Below are positions 9,678 through 18,506 of a DNA stretch of 55,523 nt, in pieces; within the stretch, counting starts at the first letter, position 1, and every line of letters starts with the position of its first letter. The stretch comes from Chloroflexota bacterium (GTDB lineage: Bacteria > Chloroflexota > Anaerolineae > Promineifilales > Promineifilaceae): the NCBI GenBank assembly GCA_018004935.1, contig JAGNBF010000039.1, forward strand, positions 1-55,523, in the 5' to 3' direction. The notes beneath the pieces are model-generated. The model did not search any database and had not been told where the DNA came from. It saw only the letters and a program-made list of their open reading frames with translations. Both the position numbers and the translations under genes were made by a program.

Positions 9678-10865
9678 TCAACCGAGGAAAGTTAAACGTG
9701 ATATATCCGTACCGGGTAGTACAGAGCGGATGGCAATTAAATCATTCCCGATGGGCGTACCAGCCATCAACTTAACTTGAGCAGCCATGAACCGTGTGTC
9801 AATTTCGTGCTCGATTAGCAGGCTTGTCAGTAGCAGGTTTCGGGCCAGTGCGGGAATGGTTTGCCAGGGCTGGGAAGTCGGGTTTTGCAGGTTCGCCTGG
9901 AAAATGGTTGCCCAAAGCGACCAAAATCCTACCGTTTGTAATGTGTGACGAATGGCAGTGACAAACGAGCTAACTACTGGCGTAAAAAGCACCTGGTTTA
10001 CATCAATCTGCGCCTGAACCAGTTGTTTCACCAGCGCATCCAGTTTTGCCCAGGCGTTATTGACAACATCCCATGCCTGAGTACGGTTGATAACGCGACG
10101 ATCTTTACCATCCGTGAGCGTAGGATTGTGGTAATTAAGGTTTAACCCTTTAAGCGTCGCCAGCACGCGTGTGTTCAGATCAGGTTGGTGGGGATTTTGG
10201 TTTTGGAACTGTTGAATCTGTTGGGTGTTGGGTGTCACCCAGACCATCGTTTGGGCGGTGTTGACCCAGGTTTGGAGACGCTCCGAAGGGGTTAAATTGA
10301 GCCAACCATTTTGATAGAGTTGGAGAGGGGTATAGCTCACTTTGGTATACGTGAACAAATTGAAGGTGTAATCACCGGGAATACTATAGAGGATCTGCCC
10401 CATTTCATCTGTAGAGAGATCCGGTGAAAGCCATGACAGCGCGGCCGCGGTAAAAAGTGCTTCCCAGTCAGTATCAGCCAGACGTTGCCGGTTCACGAGC
10501 TTGGGTTTAATCGTCTGCCAGAGACCATCGGCATTGGTCTGGAGAAACTGTATCGCCTCGCTCATACCCGGTTTCTCCCCTTTCGCCCGAAAACAAGCCG
10601 TACACATCAACTGTTGATTAACCCAGGCACGATCAAACTGGCGGCGATTGATGCCTATGGATAAGTCAACCAGTTGTCTATCTATCGTGATGGTTTCACT
10701 TTCATCGGCTACCGAAACCTTCCGCCCAGGGGGGATGTCTACGGATAGAGGTGACTCACAGTAGACGCAATAAGCACCAACGGCGTCAATCAGTTGATGC
10801 CGCAAACGTTTATCCGATTCATACGGACTGATGGTTTTGGTGGGCATTTTCAAAACTGGGCGCAT
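9678..10865 (-). CDS. HNH-like zinc-core protein 2, catalytic His absent
   Basis: 395 aa from ATG 10865 (MRPVLKMPTKTISPYESD), with GAGGGAG just upstream; a GTG two codons earlier is also possible. Residues ~35-120 hold two Cys pairs, CVYC and CTAC, the second in WVNQQLMCTACFRAKGEKP. This is the zinc and Asn part of an HNH endonuclease core, but the DH or EH dipeptide expected between the pairs is missing. The C-terminal half is helical and contains VGFWSLWATIF followed by LQN, a motif shared with the next protein upstream (AGFWGVWLNVF, then IQN), so the two are probably paralogues. It starts ten bases from that gene's stop, pointing to one transcript. A structural or DNA-binding role without cleavage is inference. 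Confidence 0.7.
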   Translation of the reverse strand: MRPVLKMPTKTISPYESDKRLRHQLIDAVGAYCVYCESPLSVDIPPGRKVSVADESETITIDRQLVDLSIGINRRQFDRAWVNQQLMCTACFRAKGEKPGMSEAIQFLQTNADGLWQTIKPKLVNRQRLADTDWEALFTAAALSWLSPDLSTDEMGQILYSIPGDYTFNLFTYTKVSYTPLQLYQNGWLNLTPSERLQTWVNTAQTMVWVTPNTQQIQQFQNQNPHQPDLNTRVLATLKGLNLNYHNPTLTDGKDRRVINRTQAWDVVNNAWAKLDALVKQLVQAQIDVNQVLFTPVVSSFVTAIRHTLQTVGFWSLWATIFQANLQNPTSQPWQTIPALARNLLLTSLLIEHEIDTRFMAAQVKLMAGTPIGNDLIAIRSVLPGTDISRLTFLG

Positions 10866-10875
10866 AGACACTCCC

Positions 10876-12267
10876 TCAGCCTTGCCATGTTGTAGGTGCC
10901 GTGCCAGGCATTACTTCACGTAAGCTATTCTGGATGGATGAGCCAAAAACATTTAACCAGACGCCCCAAAAGCCTGCGGCCGCGATTGTCTGTTTTAACT
11001 GTTCCAGCATGATGGGTTCAAGTGTTGGGTAATCCTTTAGCGTCTTAACCAGGAGGTCTCTCATTACAAGAGCCTTAAAATAGGCCAATGTCCGAAGTTC
11101 AACACGCCTGTCCAAAAAATTCGCTCCATCATAACCCGGCACAACGGCATTGAGCTTAAAAAGCTCGATAGTCGCTTTGATTGCATTGGCCCCAGGCAAA
11201 AATGACCTTGCGGCCGCATGCACCGCCAGGGTTATTTTCCGGTGTGTTTTTAGCTCATTGAGAACAGCCAAAAGCCTGGTCAGTGAATTGGTGATTTCTT
11301 GGGTGTTGGCTAAACGGAAATGCAGACGCAACCCATCAACTGTATATTCGTCTTCACCGCTCTCCGCAACATCCGCTAAAGAAAAATTTCTGAACTGGGT
11401 ATTCATGGCGTTAAACAAGGCACTTAAATTTTCAAGAAGGTTTTTAAGCGTGTTTAAGCCAAGTAACCTGGCTAAGTCATGCAACTGGTAAAGGCTATCG
11501 AATTTAGGAAACGGAACATTTTGCACGCCGTTATGAATGGAAACGAGATCAACCAAATCCACCACAACTTCGGCCTCCCTGAACAAAGCGGAACGATCCA
11601 CCCGTATGAACCCTAACTGACCAGCAAGAGCCAGAGTTGAGTTAATGAGTTCAGGGGGAATGGGGGTTGGGGTGAAGTCAAAACCCGAAGTTTTGGTTAA
11701 CTTGTATTCAAACGGCAGTAACGAGTTATTTTGAAGACCCTGCCAATAAGTTGTGGGTAAAGCATAAACCGTCGTGTCATTACGCCGGGGTTTATTTTCA
11801 CGTGCCGCATTGCAGGCCGGACATATAAGCAGTAAGTTGTTGGCGTCAAAGGCATTTCGGGGAAACCATTTTAAGGGTTTAAAAGGGGTTGCATTTAATC
11901 CCGAAGCGAACGGAGTATCACAAAATGCACAGTACCTGCCTGTTTGTGTCAACAGATCCGTGGTCGCATTTTCGTAACCTGCACCTGCATTCCCTACCAG
12001 GCGTTCCCAGGTTTGGCGATTATTTGTCGTATTCCATTTTGCCTGTGCATCCCAATTACCCGCCAGAAGGGCTTCTATACTTTCGATAACGGCTTCAACT
12101 GTCACGTCTTCAACCACGTGCCCTGTGTTACGCCTTTTTTTAGCCGGTGGCTCCTGGCCTTTATCGTAGCCAACATCATGAATCTTAGCCCGCACGACCT
12201 GGTTCAACTCTAATTGTTGGCTATAAAGATTGTGTTGGCTTTGTACATCAATGGTTATCGGACGCAT
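10876..12267 (-). CDS. HNH-like zinc-core protein 1, catalytic His absent
   Basis: 463 aa from ATG 12267 (MRPITIDVQSQHN), with GAAGGGG five bases upstream; a TTG at 12285 would add six residues. Residues ~130-185 carry CAFC and CPAC in NNLLLICPACNAARENKP, as in HNH endonucleases. Where an active enzyme has an EHFRPK-like segment this one reads ATPFKPLKWFP, so the catalytic His appears replaced by Pro. The C-terminal helical half has AGFWGVWLNVF and ends near VMPGTAPTTWQG. It resembles its downstream neighbour in N-terminus (MRP), Cys spacing and the GFW motif. It could be a decayed nuclease, a zinc scaffold, or a nuclease with a relocated active site. Confidence 0.7.
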   Translation of the reverse strand: MRPITIDVQSQHNLYSQQLELNQVVRAKIHDVGYDKGQEPPAKKRRNTGHVVEDVTVEAVIESIEALLAGNWDAQAKWNTTNNRQTWERLVGNAGAGYENATTDLLTQTGRYCAFCDTPFASGLNATPFKPLKWFPRNAFDANNLLLICPACNAARENKPRRNDTTVYALPTTYWQGLQNNSLLPFEYKLTKTSGFDFTPTPIPPELINSTLALAGQLGFIRVDRSALFREAEVVVDLVDLVSIHNGVQNVPFPKFDSLYQLHDLARLLGLNTLKNLLENLSALFNAMNTQFRNFSLADVAESGEDEYTVDGLRLHFRLANTQEITNSLTRLLAVLNELKTHRKITLAVHAAARSFLPGANAIKATIELFKLNAVVPGYDGANFLDRRVELRTLAYFKALVMRDLLVKTLKDYPTLEPIMLEQLKQTIAAAGFWGVWLNVFGSSIQNSLREVMPGTAPTTWQG

Positions 12268-12319
12268 AAGAACCCCTTCACTCAAACAGTTGGTTTACGA
12301 GAGGTAAATACAGTCTGGG

Positions 12320-12379
12320 GTTTAGAGCGAGAGGAAATTACTCTGGAAGACCCTCTAGCTCTGGCTCTGAACTCTAAAC
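12320..12379. repeat. 60-bp palindromic miniature repeat family H, copy 1
   Basis: Ends are GTTTAGAG and CTCTAAAC, and the interior includes GAGGAAATTACTCTGGAA. A second copy in opposite orientation lies at 37182-37248, and a degenerate trace near 39330. It separates the EEP nuclease gene from HNH-like protein 1. Confidence 0.8.
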
Positions 12380-12392
12380 TTAAGTACAGTGG

Positions 12393-13442
12393 TTAATCAT
12401 CAACTTGAATAAACACCGGCAGATGATCACTGACATAGTTGCGGTAATCAACAAAAGCATTGTTGATGTTGGCCCCATAAACTGTCGTGCCAGGAGGGTT
12501 GCCAATCGCTGTATCCGCAATCGCACCCAGCGGTGCTTCTAAATAATTGCCGCCAATGCAATCCTGGATCACATCATCGGTATAGGCAGGTTGATGATTA
12601 AGGGGTGCGCCAGCCGGGGCTGTTGTACGAAAGAATGCTTGATCAAACGGTTGGTTTTGGTAATTACCGGCAACCATTGCCGGGGGGGGAACCCAATGCA
12701 CGGCTTTAATGAGACTCGTTGCCGCATCAACAGGGTTCATAGCCTGGACAAAATTAGCCGCCACAAGGTTGCCAAAAGCCCCCGCCCCCCGAGAATTGAC
12801 GACAGCCGCATCAGATTGGTATTTAACGTTGAAGTCGCCAACAATAACACAGGTCTCTCCGTTATTATTGAACTCAGTGATGCGGGCTATATTTCTGGCC
12901 GCATCACGGGTATCTTTCCAAAAACCTGGTTCTGGCGAATGCATCACCGCCACCAGTACCTGACGGACTGCCGCATGAGAATCCGTTGCCTGGAAATAGC
13001 CCAAAAATGGAGAGCGATCACCGGTAATCTGGCGGGGGAAGCCAATTCTCGCTGGAGGAGGCGCAGGGTTGTTATACAACCACTGAAAAGGCACACTATT
13101 GGCAACACCCGTAACAGGGTCTGGGGCGCCGTTGTATGTCGTAGCAACATTGCTATTCCACACAAACAAATACTGTTCAAGCCGTTTTGGCACCATTTGG
13201 ATGCTGGCTCGTGAATGCCAGGTTCCTGCGGCCAAAGCCTGAATATTATCCAGCCGGGTGGCAAGCGCCGTTCCGATGGGGCCAGCCAGGTTGGAGCGCA
13301 TTTCGGAAAAGGCGGCGATGTCCACCTGATTCTGGTTTATCACTTGTGCGATAAACTCAATTAACTGCGCCCCATGCGAATTGTGTTTGGCTGTCCCAAA
13401 ATTCTCGATGTTCCAGCCCATCACAGTGAGTAATCTGGCCAT
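12393..13442 (-). CDS. Endonuclease/exonuclease/phosphatase (EEP) family protein
   Basis: 349 aa from ATG 13442 (MARLLTVMGWNIENFG), chosen because AGAGG lies eight bases upstream and the EEP fold begins at this strand; an upstream in-frame start would add 36 unlikely residues. Canonical EEP motifs appear in order: WNIENFG (metal-site Asn), FSEMR (metal Glu), VMHSPEPG (His), VGDFNV (Asp/Asn pair) and VSDHLPVFIQ at the C-terminus (Asp/His pair). The active site looks intact, so hydrolysis of a phosphodiester or phosphomonoester is expected; DNA, RNA or lipid cannot be told apart from motifs. No signal peptide. It is the first gene of the cassette that continues to 499. Confidence 0.85.
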   Translation of the reverse strand: MARLLTVMGWNIENFGTAKHNSHGAQLIEFIAQVINQNQVDIAAFSEMRSNLAGPIGTALATRLDNIQALAAGTWHSRASIQMVPKRLEQYLFVWNSNVATTYNGAPDPVTGVANSVPFQWLYNNPAPPPARIGFPRQITGDRSPFLGYFQATDSHAAVRQVLVAVMHSPEPGFWKDTRDAARNIARITEFNNNGETCVIVGDFNVKYQSDAAVVNSRGAGAFGNLVAANFVQAMNPVDAATSLIKAVHWVPPPAMVAGNYQNQPFDQAFFRTTAPAGAPLNHQPAYTDDVIQDCIGGNYLEAPLGAIADTAIGNPPGTTVYGANINNAFVDYRNYVSDHLPVFIQVDD

Positions 13443-13983
13443 AGATGCCTCTTGTTGTTTATTCTGTTTGTCGTTCAGCCAGTACAAAGAGAGTTGCGGC
13501 ACAACCACATCTAAACGCAAAGTTGACGCACGTGGAATTAGCGCGAGCAATTGCCCAGGCCATGGCCTACATCATGTTGCCGAATCATTCTTTTTGCTCC
13601 GGCAAAACATTAAATTACCAAAAATATTGGCTTGGCTTTACGACATGTTAGGGCTTATTTAGATGTAGAAGTGATTTCAAAACGGCTTGTGGTTAAGCGT
13701 TTGTGGCACAGTAGGATTGTAGCATTGCCTTATGGCTTGTCAATAACAGGAATTACAAGGAGTGCGGGTCAAATCTGTGGTTGTAGAACAAGATGCCATC
13801 TGGTTCGAACAAATTCGGCACTTTGTCCTTGCGTCGGTTCACAACACATCTCCCCATTCGAGCCTGTCCAGCCAATGATCCTGGCTCAAACGGGGTAGGG
13901 GGGACGGTTCACCGGTCAATGAAAAAGAGGATGTACGCGGCCGCAAACCATTCGTTCCTTCCTCAAATTCTTTGTTGTCAATG
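13443..13983. other. Gene-free stretch upstream of the EEP cassette
   Basis: No convincing gene on either strand. The AT-rich part 13590-13720 is the likely promoter region for the minus-strand cassette, but I cannot name -35 and -10 boxes. An inverted pair TTGCCG / CGGCAA lies near 13577-13608. One GCGGCCGC occurs at about 13937. Confidence 0.5.
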
Positions 13984-14300
13984 GGGAACGCGGCCGCACC
14001 ATCTGCCCATCCTCTTCATCCGTGTGCCACCTATCCGTGGCTCAGAAATTGTAAATGGTAAACGGTAAATGGTGAACGGTGAATGGGGGAACGCGGCCGC
14101 ACCATCTGCCCATCCTCTTCATCCGTGTGCCACCTATCCGTGGCTCAGAAATTGTAAATGGTAAACGGTAAATGGTGAATGGGGGAACGCGGCCGCACCA
14201 TCTGCCCATCCTCTTCATCCGTGTGCCACCTATCCGTGGCTCAGAAATTGTAAATTGTAAATGGTGAATGGTGAATGGTGAATGGTGAATGGGGGAACAG
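13984..14300. repeat. Tandem ~100-bp repeat with heptamer arrays and GCGGCCGC
   Basis: Three units share GGGAACGCGGCCGCACC, then CATCTGCCCATCCTCTTC and ATCCGTGGCTCAGAAATT, then a variable run of seven-base units (GTAAATG, GTAAACG, GTGAACG, GTGAATG). The marker ATCTGCCCAT starts at 14001, 14104 and 14200, so unit lengths are 103 and 96, differing by exactly one heptamer. The end of the ATPase/TPR pseudogene reads through this array and gains a repetitive tail. Confidence 0.85.
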
Positions 14301-15370
14301 GGGAACGCGGCCGCAAACGCCGTTTCTCCCATCATTGTCCGCACTGTCTCCAGGGTACTTGCGCGAGCTTCCTGCCACACCCACGGCAAAGGTGAACCGG
14401 TCTGCGCCCGAATTTTCTCCGCGGCCGCGTACAAAATCGCCATCCGCTCCCATTGTTGTTTAGTCAAGGCAATCGTTCCTAATGATTCCAATACACTGGG
14501 CAACCCCCACCGCTCCCGCAAATCGGCCAGGGCCTGCAAACATTGCCGGTACAACCGTTCCGCTTCCGCCAGTTGCCCTTCGGCCAGGGCCACATTGCTC
14601 AAATTCCACCGGGAAAAGTTGATGGCCCAGGGTTCGCTCAAGGCCTGTTTCAGCGCCAACGCTTCTTCCTGATAGGCGCGAGCGGCCACCAGATTCCCCT
14701 CGCACCAGGCCAGCAGACCCAGGTAAGTCAAGGATTCGGCCACATCCCGTTGGGCCACGGGGCCAAGTTCGCGGCGCAGTGTCAGGCTCTCCTGGTGGTA
14801 GGCGTGCGCGGCCGCGAACCGCTTCACCGCCGTATTCAGCCAGCCTAAATGGTGCAAAACAAAGGCCACCCCCGCCTTATCACCAAGCCCCCGGTACAGA
14901 TGTAACCCTTCCTGCAACACGGTTTCGGCCACCGTGTAATCACCCAGTTCATCAAGCCACGATTGTTGTTTGTCCGTCAACAACGCCTGGGAAGCGTGGA
15001 GTGCCAGTTGGGTAAACCAGGCCAGATGACGCTGGCGCACATGGGTTTCTTCACCGGACAACCATAATTTGTCCAGGCCATATTGCCGGATGGTGGTCAA
15101 TAGTTGATAACGAGGCCCGGTGGCGACCACGAGCGATTTGTCAACCAGCCGGGTCAAACTGTCCAGCACGAGGCTGGATGAATCAAGGCAAACGGCTTCC
15201 GCGGCCGCGAGGGTAAAACCCCCAGCAAAAACCGACAAGTGCCGGAACAAGGTCTGTTCGTCTGACTCTAGTAAATCATAGCTCCAGTCAAGGGCGGCAC
15301 ACAGGGTTTGCTGGCGGGGCAAGGCGGCCCGGCTTCCCCCGGTCAAAAGGGCAAATCGGTCATCCAGTTG
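14042..15370 (-). pseudogene. AfsR/LuxR-type ATPase-TPR regulator, truncated remnant
   Basis: Open from 15370 (after TGA 15371-15373) with LDDRFALLTGG, ALDWSYDLLESDEQTLFRHL and LSVFAGGFTLAAAEAV. This is the segment following the NB-ARC domain in large regulator ATPases. TPR repeats follow (YHQESLTLRRELG, YQEEALALKQAL). The P-loop half is missing, and SWLDELGDYTVAETVLQ looks like an internal deletion that fuses the post-ATPase domain straight to late TPRs. Its natural end is near ETAFAAAFP, which falls on a GCGGCCGC; the last ~80 residues are translated tandem repeat. It is probably not functional. Confidence 0.7.
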
Positions 15371-15585
15371 TCAGGATGTGCAGGTGAGGGCAGGCCGCTA
15401 ACTACAATGAGCAGATTAAGACCACCGGTTCGGAACAGCCCGTGGGCCACTACGGCAAACAGCCAGCGCAATTTAATCCAGGCTTGATTGGGAAAGGCGT
15501 AGCTAAATGGATCGGTAACAGGGAAACCATGCGCTATAATCCACTCGCCTGCCTTCAGTTGCCACCTTAGCCTGCAACCAACGGG
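15343..15585 (-). pseudogene. GT-C type membrane glycosyltransferase, N-terminal fragment
   Basis: The minus frame reads LRWQLKAGEWIIAHGFPVTD, then PFSYAFPNQAWIKLRWLF, then a hydrophobic helix VVSGL. Bacterial GT39-like membrane glycosyltransferases have a similar early loop (WWHLxxGxWIxxxGxPxxDPFS). No start codon is present (TAA at 15586-15588) and only about 65 residues survive before it runs into the ATPase/TPR remnant. This is a dead fragment; the family call is from pattern memory. Confidence 0.45.
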
Positions 15586-15684
15586 TTACAGCCCTGCCTA
15601 TCTGACGATTCAGGCGGTTGAACGGAATGGAATTGAGTTTTATAGCAATCTGCCTTCGGCTAGATTGACAACTTTACATAAGAT

Positions 15685-17073
15685 ATGAAACGACGTGAAT
15701 TTCTCCAAATAATGGCGGTCTGGGGCGCGGCCGCGATGCTGAACAGTTGTGCGCCCAAAAATGAAAACATAGAGGGGAGTCCTATGTCTGACAATGAGCC
15801 AATTGAGGTGATTGTGGTGGGGGCGGGGGTGTCCGGGCTTGCGGCCGCACGCCGTTTGCAGGACGCTGGGGTGAAGGTGTTGGTGTTAGAAGGGCGGAAT
15901 CGGCTGGGGGGGCGGGTGTGGACGGATCGTACCTGGGCCGATGCACCACTGGACCTGGGCGCATCCTGGATTCACGGCATCAAAGACAACCCCATTGCTG
16001 AACTGGCCGAAGAATCAGGTATCGCGACAGTGGCGACCGATTACGACAATATAGCCATCTATGATGCGGATGGCCGGGCCTTGAGCGATGAGGAGATGGA
16101 CGAGTTGGATGAGTGGGTGGAAGAGGTGCTGGAAGACGCGGCCGCGTTGGGGGAAGAACTAGACGTGGATATTGCTCTGGAAGAAGGGATCAACCGGGTA
16201 CTCGCTGAGGAGTCGTTGACCACAGCCGAACAACGCCAGATCAATTACGCCCTCAATACCTACATTGAACATGAATACGCCAACGACCTCAGCCAGATGT
16301 CCCTCTGGTATTGGGATGAAGATGAGAGTTTCACGGGTGATGATGTGGTGTTTCCCGGTGGGTACGATTGGTTGGTGCAGGCGTTGGCCAAAGGGCTGGA
16401 CATCCGCTTGAACCAGGTGGTAACGCAGGTGATTTATGACGAGACGGGGGTGCGGGTGGTAACGAGTGGGGGTGAGTTCGCGGCCGCGCGTGCCATCATC
16501 ACGTTGCCAGTAGGGGTTCTGCAAAAAGGGGGGGTGCAATTTGTGCCACCCCTCCCCCCAGCTAAACAAGCCGCCCTCCACAAATTTGGCTTTGGGGTGT
16601 TAAACAAGCTCTATCTCCGTTTCCCGGCGGTATTTTGGGATGATGAAGCGGTGTTGTTGGGGTACATGGCCGCTAACAAAGGGGAGTGGGCTGAATATCT
16701 GAATATTTACAAAGTGACCGGGCAACCGATATTGCTCTGTTTTAATGCCGGGGATTATGGGTTAGCCCTGGAGAAAATGGAAGATGAGGCTGTGGTTGCG
16801 GCCGCGATGCAGGTTTTACGTACTATCTACGGTCAACAGATCCCGGATCCCACCGCCTGGCTTATCACCCGCTGGGGTTCCGATCCCTTCGCCTGGGGGT
16901 CATACTCCTCACCCGGCGTTGGCGCCAGCAATGCTGACCGCGACACCCTGGCCGAATCCATCAGCGACCGCCTCTTTTTTGCCGGGGAAGCCACCATCGC
17001 TCACCATTCCGCTACTGTTCACGGCGCATACCTATCAGGAGAACGCGCGGCCGCGCAGATTATTCGTTTATAG
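15685..17073 (+). CDS. Flavin-dependent amine oxidase, exported lipoprotein-like
   Basis: 462 aa. The N-terminus MKRREFLQIMAVWGAAAML has a twin-Arg motif and then LNSC, a lipobox-like site, so Tat export with lipid anchoring is plausible. The FAD-binding start VIVVGAGVSGLAAARRL, LEGRNRLGGRVWTD and the C-terminal FAD contact LFFAGEATIAHHSATVHGAY are all present. These place it with monoamine/polyamine oxidases (flavin amine oxidase fold), which oxidise an amine to an imine with release of hydrogen peroxide. The substrate is not readable from sequence. No strong Shine-Dalgarno precedes the ATG. It holds six GCGGCCGC sites, mostly read as Ala-Ala-Ala. It is flanked by pseudogenes, with no operon partner. 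Confidence 0.85.
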   Translation: MKRREFLQIMAVWGAAAMLNSCAPKNENIEGSPMSDNEPIEVIVVGAGVSGLAAARRLQDAGVKVLVLEGRNRLGGRVWTDRTWADAPLDLGASWIHGIKDNPIAELAEESGIATVATDYDNIAIYDADGRALSDEEMDELDEWVEEVLEDAAALGEELDVDIALEEGINRVLAEESLTTAEQRQINYALNTYIEHEYANDLSQMSLWYWDEDESFTGDDVVFPGGYDWLVQALAKGLDIRLNQVVTQVIYDETGVRVVTSGGEFAAARAIITLPVGVLQKGGVQFVPPLPPAKQAALHKFGFGVLNKLYLRFPAVFWDDEAVLLGYMAANKGEWAEYLNIYKVTGQPILLCFNAGDYGLALEKMEDEAVVAAAMQVLRTIYGQQIPDPTAWLITRWGSDPFAWGSYSSPGVGASNADRDTLAESISDRLFFAGEATIAHHSATVHGAYLSGERAAAQIIRL

Positions 17074-17222
17074 TGGTTTGGGATTTACGCCTAATGTTTG
17101 ATGATGAGGGCGATTGCCAGAAATAATTGGGCTAGCAGGTTGTCGGAAAAGTGAAACTCTCCGCCCCTTGTGTCAATATAGAGTGAGACACGCCGAGCCT
17201 CGAATTTAGTGGAGAATGTCAG

Positions 17223-17337
17223 GCCCAAGTTGGTGAGAATTGTTTATCAACTTTAGAGGCCATTTGCAAAGCATTGGATTGTCAGCCAGGAGACATCCTG
17301 GAATACAAACATAAATCAGATTTCATTAACACCAAGA
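17223..17337 (+). pseudogene. XRE (YozG-like) HTH regulator, C-terminal remnant
   Basis: The plus frame reads ENCLSTLEAICKALDCQPGD and then ILEYKHKSD. This matches the last helix and tail of small XRE-family regulators, where STLEKICEALDCQPGDILEY is typical. The helix-turn-helix part upstream (17101-17222) is scrambled by stops, and reading continues past the natural end to 17462 without a recognisable domain. Only the tail is recognisable. Confidence 0.5.
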
Positions 17338-18183
17338 TATTATTCCTTCTAATTGCCATTTTTTGGCTATTTGCCGCACAAGGGGCAACAGCGCTACAAC
17401 GACTGAAACTGATACGGCAACTCGTAAGCCCAATGTTTCGGGAATACCCGCAGAAGTGGTGATATGAACGAGATTAAAAACGGTGTTGTTCAAAGTATGG
17501 GCTGACCACGAAGCCCATAGACTATTTGTTTTTTGATAGAAGTATCCCCAAACAAAACCAATTAACCCTGAAAGCAAAATATAACCTGCGGATATTCCTA
17601 CTGCCACCATTAAAGTTATGCGCCCATCCAAATAATCTCGAAGTGACCAGACAATGTGCCAAACGCCAAATAGACTTGCCTGAATGATGTTCGCTTTGGC
17701 ATGGCTCATCCGAGATCCCAAGTGCGTCATTAATATTCCGCGAAACAAACCTTCTTCCATAAAGGAGTTGATAATATTTCCGACTAAAAGGGTGATAGCA
17801 AAAAATAGCCCACCCTTTGCAACATATTCGGGTATTAATGTGTTTCCCTGCGCCTCAATCAGTATTTCTGGATTCAGCCCCCTGCCGTAAAGATATAACC
17901 ACTCTACTCCATAGCCCGCAACCAACCCGGCCGCCATAATAGAAAGACCAATCAATACGCTAACCTTCCAATTCTTCGCGTGAAGACCGATACCAGCCAA
18001 TGTGCCTTTAACGCTCCAAACGTAAGCAAAAACCAGAATCAACCCGACAACTTTTGTAAGAATTTGTTCACCATATAACTCATCGGAGCGTATGATAAAC
18101 ACATCAATAATTCTCAACAGAAAGATGCCAAAAACAAAAGAATAGGCCGTGTGTAAGGGATATTTTTCCGACAATCGCTTCAT
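17326..18183 (-). CDS. CPBP family intramembrane metalloprotease
   Basis: 285 aa from ATG 18183 (MKRLSEKYPL), with AAGGA about 12 bases upstream; a TTG at 18204 is an alternative. About eight hydrophobic segments. CPBP/Rce1-like motifs: SFMEEGLFRGILM (the Glu pair), SLFGVWHIVW (His) and WSAHTLNNTVFN (His/Asn). Family members cleave membrane proteins or prenylated substrates; the substrate is unknown here. It follows the HIT fragment by a few bases. Its last codons overlap the XRE remnant on the other strand. Confidence 0.8.
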   Translation of the reverse strand: MKRLSEKYPLHTAYSFVFGIFLLRIIDVFIIRSDELYGEQILTKVVGLILVFAYVWSVKGTLAGIGLHAKNWKVSVLIGLSIMAAGLVAGYGVEWLYLYGRGLNPEILIEAQGNTLIPEYVAKGGLFFAITLLVGNIINSFMEEGLFRGILMTHLGSRMSHAKANIIQASLFGVWHIVWSLRDYLDGRITLMVAVGISAGYILLSGLIGFVWGYFYQKTNSLWASWSAHTLNNTVFNLVHITTSAGIPETLGLRVAVSVSVVVALLPLVRQIAKKWQLEGIISWC

Positions 18184-18187
18184 TGTT

Positions 18188-18304
18188 CTATTGATTTCCT
18201 TCAAGGTGCTGATTTGGTGCTAACACAATCTGCCAATATTTCGTTTCATACAACAATAAATAGATGGGATTTTCTGATGACCATGAACAAACAGGACAAT
18301 TCAT
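18188..18304 (-). pseudogene. HIT-family protein, N-terminal fragment
   Basis: 38 codons from ATG 18304: MNCPVCSWSSENPIYLLLYE, then TKYWQIVLAPNQHLEG and a stop. The NCPVC start, YE followed by W.IVL and NQ resemble the first 40 residues of HIT nucleotide hydrolases, which normally continue to an HxHxH motif. That motif is absent, so the piece is truncated. It ends just before the CPBP start. Confidence 0.4.
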
Positions 18305-18418
18305 TTTGTATCCCTTAGTTTTGCACGAAGCCAGCCAACGAATTAAGAGATTGATGCGGCGCGATAAAGGCAAAAATGACTAAAGCTGATAATGAGCGGC
18401 CGCATAATCTTTGTTGAA
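18305..18418. other. Short intergenic stretch
   Basis: No gene seen. Contains one GCGGCCGC at about 18396 and leads directly into the repeat block. Confidence 0.4.
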
Positions 18419-18506
18419 CTAAGGGTTCACTCGAAATTAAGTTGGGTGGCTCGGTCGGGAGACCGGCCACAACAAACTCAAAAGTTATTTGCGAGCGAAC
18501 CCTAAG
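18419..18506. repeat. Stem-loop repeat family SL1, copy 2, with long outer arms
   Basis: Core 18446-18470 (arm GTGGCTCGGTC, loop GGGA, arm GACCGGCCAC). Outer arms CTAAGGGTTCACTCG (18419-18433) and CGAGCGAACCCTAAG (18492-18506) pair with two mismatches. The whole forms an 88-bp MITE-like palindrome without coding capacity. Confidence 0.85.
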
